From Bacillota bacterium (GTDB lineage: Bacteria > Bacillota > Sulfobacillia > RBS10-35 > JAJYVM01): DNA of 18,066 bases. How positions within the stretch are numbered: the first letter of the stretch is position 1; each line of letters opens with the position of its first letter. The notes under the pieces were generated by a model. That model did no database searches. It was not told where the DNA came from and worked only from the letters and a program-made list of their open reading frames with translations. Shown in pieces: positions 6,654 to 12,594 of the stretch. The stretch covers positions 1 through 18,066 of the forward strand of contig JAJYVM010000019.1 of assembly GCA_021792015.1 (NCBI GenBank), read 5' to 3'. The translations under genes were made by a program, and so were the position numbers.

Positions 6654-7402
6654 CCCGCCAGCGCCCCGGCCACCTCATCCTCCTGGCCCGTGTAGTTGTG
6701 GTCGGCGCCGGGGATGTAGGCCGTGTCGGCGCCGTACCCCGTGAAGCGGTCGAGGACGGCGTCGGCGTCGGGCCCAAGCTCCCGCTCGCCATAGAGCGCC
6801 ATCACCGGCACGCCGATGCGCGCAAGCAGCTCGAGCGGCTGCAGTCGGTCACCCAGCGCCTGCCGCGAGCGGACGGTCTGGGCGGAGACGGGATATGGCG
6901 CCAAGCTGGCGATGGCCTCGCCTGCCATCGCATCGTCCACGCTCCGGATTGCCCCCTGCTGGCGCGGCGGCGAACACATGGCCAGCGCCGCCACCCGCGG
7001 GTCCTGCCGCTCCGCACAGTAGAGGGCGGCTTTCGCCGCGCCAAGGCTGTGCCCGACCAGCGCGACCTTCTGGCAGCCGTGGGCGGCGGCGACCTCGATC
7101 CAGGCCGCGATGTCAAACGGCGCCTCTTCGAGGCGCTCCCAGGCGGCGCCCGCCAGCAGCGGCCCGCCCTCCCGGCGGCGCAGCAGGGCGCCGATGTCAT
7201 GGCCGCGGTTGTTGCCGGCGACCACCAGCGCCCCACGGCGCGCGAGGCCCCCGGCCAGGCCCAGCACGACCTGCGAGTAGAACCGGCTGGAGAAGCCGTG
7301 GATGAGGACGACGCCGAGGTCGAGGCGGCCTTCGCCCTCGGGCGCGTGCACGATGCCGCTGAGCTGGACGCCGTCCGCGGTCCAGGTCTGGCAAAGCTCC
7401 AT
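6626..7402 (-). CDS. Alpha/beta hydrolase
   Basis: A 258-residue alpha/beta hydrolase-fold protein, probably a cytoplasmic esterase or similar. Visible elements are the oxyanion-loop HGFSSRF (35-41), the nucleophile elbow GHSLGA with Ser119, an acid region LYGERELGPD (204-212; Glu206 or Asp212 are candidates) and catalytic His235 in PGADHNY. The NRGHD segment (65-69) is typical of the fold. There is no signal peptide. The ATG at 7402 is preferred because GGGGG lies about ten bases upstream; an in-frame ATG at 7429 lacks an SD. It is the first gene of the minus-strand operon and faces the divergent NUDIX gene across 145 bp that contain a 23-bp palindrome. Substrate unknown. Confidence 0.88.
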   Translation of the reverse strand: MELCQTWTADGVQLSGIVHAPEGEGRLDLGVVLIHGFSSRFYSQVVLGLAGGLARRGALVVAGNNRGHDIGALLRRREGGPLLAGAAWERLEEAPFDIAAWIEVAAAHGCQKVALVGHSLGAAKAALYCAERQDPRVAALAMCSPPRQQGAIRSVDDAMAGEAIASLAPYPVSAQTVRSRQALGDRLQPLELLARIGVPVMALYGERELGPDADAVLDRFTGYGADTAYIPGADHNYTGQEDEVAGALAGWLYGVAMA

Positions 7403-7435
7403 CGCGGGCAAACCCCCTTCGGCAGCCATGTTGGT

Positions 7436-7458
7436 CGGCGGACGCGTCGCGTCCGCCG
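7436..7458. promoter_or_regulatory. Perfect 23-bp palindrome in the divergent intergenic region (possible operator)
   Basis: The arms CGGCGGACGCG (7436-7446) and CGCGTCCGCCG (7448-7458) are exact reverse complements around a single T. It lies 34-56 bases upstream of the hydrolase ATG and about 90 bases upstream of the NUDIX start, where a dimeric repressor could control both directions. A second 6-bp stem (GGAAGG/CCTTCC, 7471-7486) lies beside it. I saw no good -10 or -35 box. Confidence 0.45.
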
Positions 7459-7547
7459 TCACGAAGGGCAGGAAGGGAGGCCTTCCCGCGTCCGCGAATG
7501 CCATCTTCGCCGAACCGGGCCATCCGCCCTCCGGGGGTGAGTGCTCC

Positions 7548-8078
7548 ATGCCGAGCGCGAGCTGGCAGTCGGACGAGGGCCTCAACTTCTGCCCGCGCTG
7601 CGCCGGGCCGCTCGTGCCGCGCGAGATCGAGCGCCGCATGCGCCCCCGGTGCGAGCGCTGCGGCTTCATCTGGTACCAGGACCCGAAGGTGGCGGCCGGG
7701 ACCCTCCCCGTCATGGACGACGGGAGCCTCGTGCTGGTGCGGCGCGCCATCCAGCCGCAGCGGGGCTGCTGGACCTACCCCGGGGGCTTCATGGACCGGG
7801 GGGAGACGGCCCCGGGGGCGGCGGTGCGCGAGACCCGCGAGGAGTGCCTGCTGGAGGTCGAGCCGACGGGGCTGCTCGGGGTGTACTCGTACGCCACGTC
7901 CATCACCGTCGTCGTCGTGTATGCGGCGCGGGTGACGGGCGGCACGCTTGCTGCGGGGCCGGAGTGTCTGGAGGCGCGGGCCTTCGCCGTCAGCGAGCTG
8001 CCGTGGGAGGATCTCGCCTTCTCCAGCACCCGGGACGTGCTGAACGACTATCTCCGCCGGGAGGGGGGAGCGCCGTGA
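7548..8078 (+). CDS. NUDIX hydrolase with N-terminal zinc ribbon
   Basis: A 176-residue protein. Residues 15-38 form a CPRC...CERC zinc ribbon (Cys15, 18, 35, 38), followed by a NUDIX domain with the box at about 80-102: GFMDRGE, then RETREE, giving the magnesium-binding glutamates 95, 98 and 99. The Gly that normally follows in the box (REUxEExGU) is Leu here. Zinc-ribbon NUDIX proteins of this layout include NAD pyrophosphatase relatives and many uncharacterised ADP-ribose or nucleotide-sugar pyrophosphatases; I cannot name the substrate. The ATG at 7548 has GGGGGTGA seven bases upstream. Its TGA overlaps the GTG of the next gene as GTGA, so the two are translationally coupled. Confidence 0.93.
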   Translation: MPSASWQSDEGLNFCPRCAGPLVPREIERRMRPRCERCGFIWYQDPKVAAGTLPVMDDGSLVLVRRAIQPQRGCWTYPGGFMDRGETAPGAAVRETREECLLEVEPTGLLGVYSYATSITVVVVYAARVTGGTLAAGPECLEARAFAVSELPWEDLAFSSTRDVLNDYLRREGGAP

Positions 8079-8932
8079 ACCTGGGGTCGGTCTGGGACAT
8101 CTTCTGGGTGCTGCTGATCGCCTACTCGCTCTGGCCGATCTTCCAGCAGCGCCAGATCTTCAGCCAGCGGGTGCAGATGCTGCGGCGCATCGAGCAGGCC
8201 CGGGGCACGCGCGTCATCGCCATGATCCACCGCCAGGAGTCCGTGGCCATCCTCGGCATCCCCGTCGCCAACTACATCGACATCGAGGACTCCGAGCAGG
8301 TGCTGCGGGCCATCCGGCTGACGCCGCCCGACCTGCCGATCGACATCATCCTCCATACGCCGGGCGGCCTGGTGCTGGCAGCCGAGCAGATCGCGCACGC
8401 CGTCGCGGCCCACCCGTCGCGGGTGGCCGTGTTCGTGCCGCACTACGCCATGTCGGGCGGGACGCTGCTGGCGCTGGCGGCGGACGAGATCCATATGGAC
8501 GAGAACGCCGTGCTCGGGCCGGTCGATCCGCAGATCGGCGAGTATCCGGCGGCGTCGATCCTGGCCGCCGTGCGCGGCAAGCCCATCGAGCACATCGACG
8601 ACCAGACGCTGATCCTGGCGGACGTGGCCGGCAAGGCGCTCGCGCAGATGCGGCACCACGTGCGGCAGATCCTGCAGGGCCGCATGGAGGAGGATGCGGC
8701 CGGGCGGCTGGCCCAGGCCCTGACGGAGGGGCGCTGGACGCACGACTTCCCGCTGACGCCGGACGACCTGGAGGCGCTGGGGCTGCGGGTGTCCCGGGGC
8801 CTGCCGCAGGACATCTACCGGCTCATGGAGCTCTACCCGCAGGCCACGCGGCGGCGGCCCTCGGTGCAGTACGTGCCCCTGCCGTACCAGGGGCCCGCCG
8901 ACCCGCGGCGGGCGGGGGCGCCCCGGGGGTAG
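8075..8932 (+). CDS. Membrane-anchored ClpP/SppA-fold serine protease (SDH_sah, serine dehydrogenase proteinase type)
   Basis: A 285-residue protein with one N-terminal membrane helix (about 7-22, WDIFWVLLIAYSLWPI), then a charged segment and a ClpP/crotonase-fold domain. HTPGG (94-98) would form the oxyanion hole, YAMSGGT carries the likely nucleophile Ser127, and Lys187 in DVAGKALAQM is a candidate general base for a Ser-Lys dyad as in SppA and archaeal 1510-N proteases. The pattern GPVDPQIG (148-155) is typical of the SDH_sah family. The C-terminal tail is Pro/Arg-rich and probably disordered. The GTG start overlaps the NUDIX stop and has a strong SD (GGGAGGGGGGAG reading frame-independent upstream). 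It lies 229 bp before the four-gene membrane cluster on the same strand and might act in its quality control, which is inference. Confidence 0.88.
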   Translation: MNLGSVWDIFWVLLIAYSLWPIFQQRQIFSQRVQMLRRIEQARGTRVIAMIHRQESVAILGIPVANYIDIEDSEQVLRAIRLTPPDLPIDIILHTPGGLVLAAEQIAHAVAAHPSRVAVFVPHYAMSGGTLLALAADEIHMDENAVLGPVDPQIGEYPAASILAAVRGKPIEHIDDQTLILADVAGKALAQMRHHVRQILQGRMEEDAAGRLAQALTEGRWTHDFPLTPDDLEALGLRVSRGLPQDIYRLMELYPQATRRRPSVQYVPLPYQGPADPRRAGAPRG

Positions 8933-9006
8933 GGCGCGGCGGCTCGGCCGGACCCGGTGCGCCCGGCGGCGGTGGCCGGCACGCGTGTGAAGTACACCAC
9001 ATCCAG

Positions 9007-9026
9007 CCTGTTCCGATAACAGGAAC
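9007..9026. repeat. Two overlapping inverted repeats upstream of the membrane cluster
   Basis: CCTGTT/AACAGG (9007-9012, 9018-9023, five-base spacer) overlaps GTTCC/GGAAC (9010-9014, 9022-9026, seven-base spacer). The two stems are mutually exclusive. They lie in the only clearly less GC-rich patch (about 8985-9035) of the 229-bp gap before the gene at 9162, where a promoter or operator is likely. No convincing -35/-10 pair was seen. Confidence 0.3.
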
Positions 9027-9161
9027 GATTGTCCCGGCATCCGAAGCCCTTCAGCCCTCGGTCGGGCCGGCGGCAATGGTGCCGCCCGCTGCGGAAGGGC
9101 CGCGGAAGGGGGGTGGCACGCGGACCGCTGCGCTCCGCCACGACGCAGGGGGTGACGTGCT

Positions 9162-10001
9162 GTGTCTCTTTCCGCATCGCTTCAGGCGTGGCTTGCCGCG
9201 GGGAAGGGGGCGACGGCCGCCCACCTTTGGCTGTTCCAGCCCGGGGCAACCGGCTCCCTGGTGGCCGTCCTGCTCTTCGGGATCGTCGTCTATGTCATGA
9301 TCCAGCGGGCGCGCGCCGGGGCCCCCATGCGGCAGATCCACCCGCTGCCGGGAATCGACGCGATCGATGAGGCCATCGGCCGCGCAACCGAGATGGGACG
9401 GCCCGTCTTCTACTCCTCGGGCGACACCGGTGTCACCGACCCCATGACGATCGCCCACTACCCGATCCTGGCGCACGTCGCGCGCCGGTGCGCGCGCTAC
9501 GACACCCGCCTGCTGCAGCCGAACGAGGACCCCGTCGTGTACACGGTCAACGACTCGATCGTCCGCGAGGCCTACCTCGAGGCAGGCCGGCCGGAAGCCT
9601 TCAACCCGGACGACGTGTGGTTCATGAACAACTCGAGCGGGTACATCACAGGCGTCTGGGACCTGATGCAGAAGCAGCGCCCGGCGGCCAGCATCCTATA
9701 CGGCGACTTCTACTACGACGCCATCATGCTGGTCGAGATGGGCGGACTGGTCGGAGCCGTGCAGATCGGCGCGACGGCGCAGATCCCCGAGTTGCCGTTC
9801 TTCGTCGCGGGGTGCGATTACGCGCTGATCGCGGAGGAGATGTATGCCGCCAGCGCCTACATCGGCCACGAGCCGGTGCTGACGGGGACCGTGGTGGCGG
9901 AGGACCTCTACAAGTTCGCCATGTTCGTGCTGATCGTCGTTGGCGCCGTCTGGCTGTCGATCGTCGGCTCCACGCCCTTCTCGTCCTTCGTGCATTTCTA
10001 G
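9162..10001 (+). CDS. DUF6754-like membrane-anchored protein (cluster protein A1)
   Basis: A 279-residue protein with one helix near the N-terminus (about 31-47), a soluble domain (about 60-240) and one helix near the C-terminus (about 251-270). The soluble part contains YSSGDTGVTDP (84-94), NEDPVVYTVNDSIVREAYLEAG (121-142, quoted by ends) and GDFYYDAIMLVE (181-192), then QIGATAQIPELPFFVAGCDY (201-220) and ALIAEEMYAASAYI (221-234). I recognise this late segment from uncharacterised proteins annotated DUF6754; the function is unknown. The GTG start has GGGGGTGA six bases upstream. It is the first gene of four tightly packed membrane genes, and its late motif can be aligned with that of the third protein, suggesting the two are distant paralogues. 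No catalytic site is obvious. Confidence 0.85.
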   Translation: MSLSASLQAWLAAGKGATAAHLWLFQPGATGSLVAVLLFGIVVYVMIQRARAGAPMRQIHPLPGIDAIDEAIGRATEMGRPVFYSSGDTGVTDPMTIAHYPILAHVARRCARYDTRLLQPNEDPVVYTVNDSIVREAYLEAGRPEAFNPDDVWFMNNSSGYITGVWDLMQKQRPAASILYGDFYYDAIMLVEMGGLVGAVQIGATAQIPELPFFVAGCDYALIAEEMYAASAYIGHEPVLTGTVVAEDLYKFAMFVLIVVGAVWLSIVGSTPFSSFVHF

Positions 10002-10017
10002 CCGGGGGGTGGTCGGG

Positions 10018-10644
10018 GTGAAAAAGGAGATTCCGCTTGCCATCACCGGGTTGTCCGGCCTGATGGTCATCGTCGGCGAATACCTCAGATTCGCCCAGAA
10101 CCTCGGCTGGCTGACGACCTTCAACACGTGGTTCCAGGTGGCGACGACGGTCGCGTTCCCCATCGGCCTGGTGTCGCTGACCCTGGTGCACGGCCACAAC
10201 ATCCAGCGCAAGCGCGCCGACTGGGGACTCAGCATCCTGATGCTTGCGGCGACGTACGTCTACCTGGCCTTCGACCTGGTCAGCGGCCCCGCCAACGGCA
10301 CCGTGATGAGCTGGGTGTACACCGCCTACATCTCGCCGGTTGCGGCCACGCTCTACGCCATGACCTCCTTCCTCATCACCTCCGCCACGTTCCGCACCTT
10401 CCGCTGCAGGAATCGGGAGGCCACGCTCCTCGTCGTGGCGGCCCTGTTCATCGTTGTCGCCCAGTCGCCGCTCGCCGGGCTGATCTCCCACTATTGGGGC
10501 GCAACGGCGACCTGGATCATCAACTACCCGAGCAACGCCGCCTTCCGCGCCATCACGCTCGGCGCCTACCTCGGCGCTTTCGCCACGGCCATTCGCATTC
10601 TCCTCGGCATCGAGCGCGCCCACATCGGCTCGCTGGCGAAGTAG
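10018..10644 (+). CDS. Polytopic membrane protein of the DUF6754 cluster (B1), function unknown
   Basis: A 208-residue protein with about six predicted membrane helices (near residues 5-23, 38-57, 69-88, 98-122, 134-150 and 177-196) joined by short loops. No known domain is recognised. Basic residues cluster at 64-67 (RKRA) and 127-133, and few charges lie within the membrane apart from His58 and His60 (VHGHN) at a helix end. The GTG start at 10018 is preferred over the upstream frame because a G-rich SD (GGGGGGTGGT) precedes it and the first helix begins at once. It starts 16 bases after A1 and ends 14 bases before A2, so it is surely part of the same operon. It probably forms the membrane base for the soluble domain of A1, by position only. 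Confidence 0.82.
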   Translation: MKKEIPLAITGLSGLMVIVGEYLRFAQNLGWLTTFNTWFQVATTVAFPIGLVSLTLVHGHNIQRKRADWGLSILMLAATYVYLAFDLVSGPANGTVMSWVYTAYISPVAATLYAMTSFLITSATFRTFRCRNREATLLVVAALFIVVAQSPLAGLISHYWGATATWIINYPSNAAFRAITLGAYLGAFATAIRILLGIERAHIGSLAK

Positions 10645-10658
10645 GGGGGTGGTGCGGC

Positions 10659-11513
10659 ATGTCATTCCCCGAACGGCTGCACAAGCTGGACTTCCGCTGG
10701 ATCTGGGCGGTGACCCTGGCGATCGTCCTCGTCTCGGTGCTCTTCCCGGTGGCCCTGCCGATGGGCATGAGCGGCAGCACGCGCCAGGTCATCGCCTGGA
10801 TCGACAGCCTGCCGAAGGGCTCGGTCCTCTTCATCGCGCCGGAGTATGGCCCTGGCCCCGACGTGGAGCTGAACCCACAGGTGCGGGCCATCGCCATCCT
10901 GGCATTCCGCCACGGCCTGAAGCTGGTCATCGGCAGCAGCGGCAACATCCTCGGGCCGCAGGAGGCCGAGACGATGGTTGCGGAGGCCGCCAAGCAGGTG
11001 GGCGGGGGCCTCAAGTACGGGGTGAACTGGGTCAACATCGGCTACAAGCCGGGCAACCAGGAGGCCGAGAACGAGCTCGAGCGGAACTTCACCGCCGGCT
11101 CGCAGGGCGTCGACCTCTACGGCAAACCCCTCGCCGGATACCCGCTGACGCGGGGGATCCGCCGCCTGGATAGCCAGTACTTCTCCGGCATCTGGGCCGA
11201 GGACACGGGCACGCCCGGGTGCATCGACTGGTACGCCAACGCCGCGGTGCCGGGCAAGCTGCCTCTGGCGTGCGGCGCCATCACCATGGAGATTCCAAGC
11301 CTGCAGACCTACGTGAGCGCCGGGCAGTACAAGGCCCTGCTGCACGGCGCCGCCGGCGCCGCCCAACTGGAGGAGTACGAGCGCGCGCCCGGCCTCGGCC
11401 TGGCCACCCAGGAGGCGGCCGCCTTCGCCGCCGTCTTCATCATCCTGCTGGTCGTGGCAGGAAACGTCGCTTACTTCGGCATGCGCCGGGCGGGAGGGGG
11501 CAAGAGCGCATGA
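10659..11513 (+). CDS. Membrane-anchored protein with large soluble domain (cluster protein A2), function unknown
   Basis: A 284-residue protein with the same layout as A1: an N-terminal helix (about 14-34), a soluble domain (about 40-245) and a C-terminal helix (about 252-273) ending in a basic tail. Landmarks are VLFIAPEYGPGPDVELNP (56-73), KYGVNWVNIGYKPGNQ (119-134), YGKPLAGYPLTRGIRRLDS (154-172) and EIPSLQTYVSAGQYKALLHG (211-230) followed by AAGAAQLEEY. From memory, the YGVxxVNxGYKPG and SGQxxxLLxGxxGAAEYE patterns recur in unnamed proteins of many anaerobic or thermophilic bacteria; I cannot verify this here. The IPxL...V....Y segment aligns with that of A1. The ATG has GGGGGTGGT upstream. 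Its TGA overlaps the next ATG as ATGA, so A2 and B2 are translationally coupled. Confidence 0.82.
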   Translation: MSFPERLHKLDFRWIWAVTLAIVLVSVLFPVALPMGMSGSTRQVIAWIDSLPKGSVLFIAPEYGPGPDVELNPQVRAIAILAFRHGLKLVIGSSGNILGPQEAETMVAEAAKQVGGGLKYGVNWVNIGYKPGNQEAENELERNFTAGSQGVDLYGKPLAGYPLTRGIRRLDSQYFSGIWAEDTGTPGCIDWYANAAVPGKLPLACGAITMEIPSLQTYVSAGQYKALLHGAAGAAQLEEYERAPGLGLATQEAAAFAAVFIILLVVAGNVAYFGMRRAGGGKSA

Positions 11514-12127
11514 CAGGCGCCCAGGCGACCGTCGCGGCCCTTTCGACGATTGGGCTCTGGACCTGGCTCTATGACCGCGAGAACGTCGTCTTCGAGGTCG
11601 TGCAGAACCTGTACATCGGCCTGACCTTCGCTTATGGCATCGCCCTACAGTACGCCGACTACCTGCGTCCGGCGCTGCAGCGGCTGCAGCACGGCCAGTG
11701 GACCATCCTGCTGGCGATCGCGCTGGGGCTGATGCTGTACTGCCGCTACTTCAAGCCGGTCGAGTTCCTGGGGCGCTGGTCGGTCAGCTACTTCGTCGGC
11801 TACGGGGCGGGCTACGTCCTCGCCTTCACGCCGGCCGTGTTCCTTGGCCAGGTCAACGGCTCCTTCACGCGGCTGTGGGGCGGCGCGACGCCGGCTGGGA
11901 CACTGGCCAGCGACTGGGTGTTCTTCCTGGCGCTGCTCGCCGCGCTGATCTACTTCTTTTTCACGATCAGCCGCCGCAATCCCGTGGTGGGCGCGGGCGT
12001 CGGCGTGGGGCGCTACGTGATCATGCTGGCGCTGGGCGCCCTCTTCGGGTCGACGGTCCTCTTCCGGTACTCGCTGCTGTTCGGTCGCGTCTACTTCATC
12101 TTCCATACCTGGCTGCACGTGGTCTGA
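11510..12127 (+). CDS. Polytopic membrane protein of the DUF6754 cluster (B2), function unknown
   Basis: A 205-residue protein with five to six predicted membrane helices (about 27-48, 63-80, 90-113, 134-153 and 166-190, with a weaker one at 5-20). The last part, GRYVIMLALGALFGSTVLFRYSLLFGR (quoted only by its ends, 167-193), holds charged Arg residues next to or in a membrane segment, which is unusual enough to suggest a functional or interface role. No known domain is recognised. It overlaps A2 by four bases (ATGA), with GGGAGGGGG upstream. Size and topology resemble B1, though sequence similarity is too weak to claim homology. It ends the cluster: a perfect hairpin begins ten bases after its stop. 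Confidence 0.82.
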   Translation: MTGAQATVAALSTIGLWTWLYDRENVVFEVVQNLYIGLTFAYGIALQYADYLRPALQRLQHGQWTILLAIALGLMLYCRYFKPVEFLGRWSVSYFVGYGAGYVLAFTPAVFLGQVNGSFTRLWGGATPAGTLASDWVFFLALLAALIYFFFTISRRNPVVGAGVGVGRYVIMLALGALFGSTVLFRYSLLFGRVYFIFHTWLHVV

Positions 12128-12542
12128 ACGCTGGCTTGGGGGGCGCCGGACGGCGCCCCCCAGTGCCCCGCCGGCCGGCAGTCCGGACGGCCGCCCCATG
12201 CGCCCGGCGGCGGTGCGATGGCGCCAGGCGGAGGGTCCCGCCGCCGTCCGGATGCACGCGCCGCCAGGCCTCCACCTCGCTGATCTCCAGGTGCCACTGC
12301 GCCACCGAGTGGCGCATGGTGCGCACGATCCACGCGCGCTGCGTCGCTGTCTTGAAGCCCTGGTCTGCCAACGGGCCCTCCAGCTCGGCGAGCTCGCGCG
12401 TCAGGTGAAAGACGTGGGCGCGGCAGTGCGTCAGGTAGTGCTCAACGAGGAACAGGCGCTCCGCCGGCGCCAGCAGCCCGAAGAAGGCGAACTTCGTCCA
12501 GAAGCGCCGCTGGCGGTCGCCGTGGACCGCCTCCGTGTCCAT
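12096..12542 (-). CDS. Small conserved-looking hypothetical protein, C-terminal end doubtful
   Basis: The first 95-100 residues look like a true protein: aromatic and charged residues in amphipathic pattern (RRFWTKFAFFGLLAPAERLF, then LVEHYLTHCRAHVFHLTREL at 32-51), balanced composition, and probable all-helical structure. No family is recognised. From about residue 100 the translation becomes Arg/Pro/Gly-rich, runs through the hairpin at 12137-12162 and ends inside the opposing B2 gene, overlapping it by 32 bases. That tail looks non-coding, so a frameshift, a lost stop or a truly unstructured tail are all possible. The ATG at 12542 is chosen because family-like sequence starts there; a GTG at 12575 is an alternative, and neither has a clear SD. 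It is divergent from glcD, 52 bp away. Confidence 0.6.
   Translation of the reverse strand: MDTEAVHGDRQRRFWTKFAFFGLLAPAERLFLVEHYLTHCRAHVFHLTRELAELEGPLADQGFKTATQRAWIVRTMRHSVAQWHLEISEVEAWRRVHPDGGGTLRLAPSHRRRAHGAAVRTAGRRGTGGRRPAPPKPAFRPRAARYGR
12137..12162 (+). terminator. Perfect 11-bp GC-rich hairpin ending the four-gene cluster
   Basis: TGGGGGGCGCC (12137-12147), a four-base loop GGAC, then GGCGCCCCCCA (12152-12162). The stem is perfect and starts ten bases after the B2 stop. There is no U-tract, which is common in very GC-rich genomes. The opposing gene at 12096-12542 reads through it, so it might work in both directions. Confidence 0.65.
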
Positions 12543-12579
12543 CGGCAGGCGGAGAGGTGCCCCTGCCGGCAGCACGCGA

Positions 12580-12588
12580 TGCTACAAT
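12580..12588 (+). promoter_or_regulatory. Extended -10 box (TGCTACAAT) of a probable leaderless glcD transcript
   Basis: TG-C-TACAAT matches the extended -10 pattern TGnTATAAT with one mismatch, and stands out in GC-rich DNA. Exactly six bases separate it from the glcD GTG, so transcription would begin at the start codon itself. No SD precedes this gene although almost every plus-strand neighbour has one. No clear -35 was found at the usual spacing, which extended -10 promoters tolerate. Confidence 0.6.
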
Positions 12589-12594
12589 GGCGCC

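Noticed and set aside
8985..8997. GTGT/ACAC mini-palindrome as an operator
   Set aside because: Only four paired bases each side; easily explained by chance.
9724..10665. 313-residue minus-strand frame opposite A1/B1
   Set aside because: Low-complexity His/Glu/Arg/Gly-rich translation; the plus-strand genes have clear SDs, helices and family motifs.
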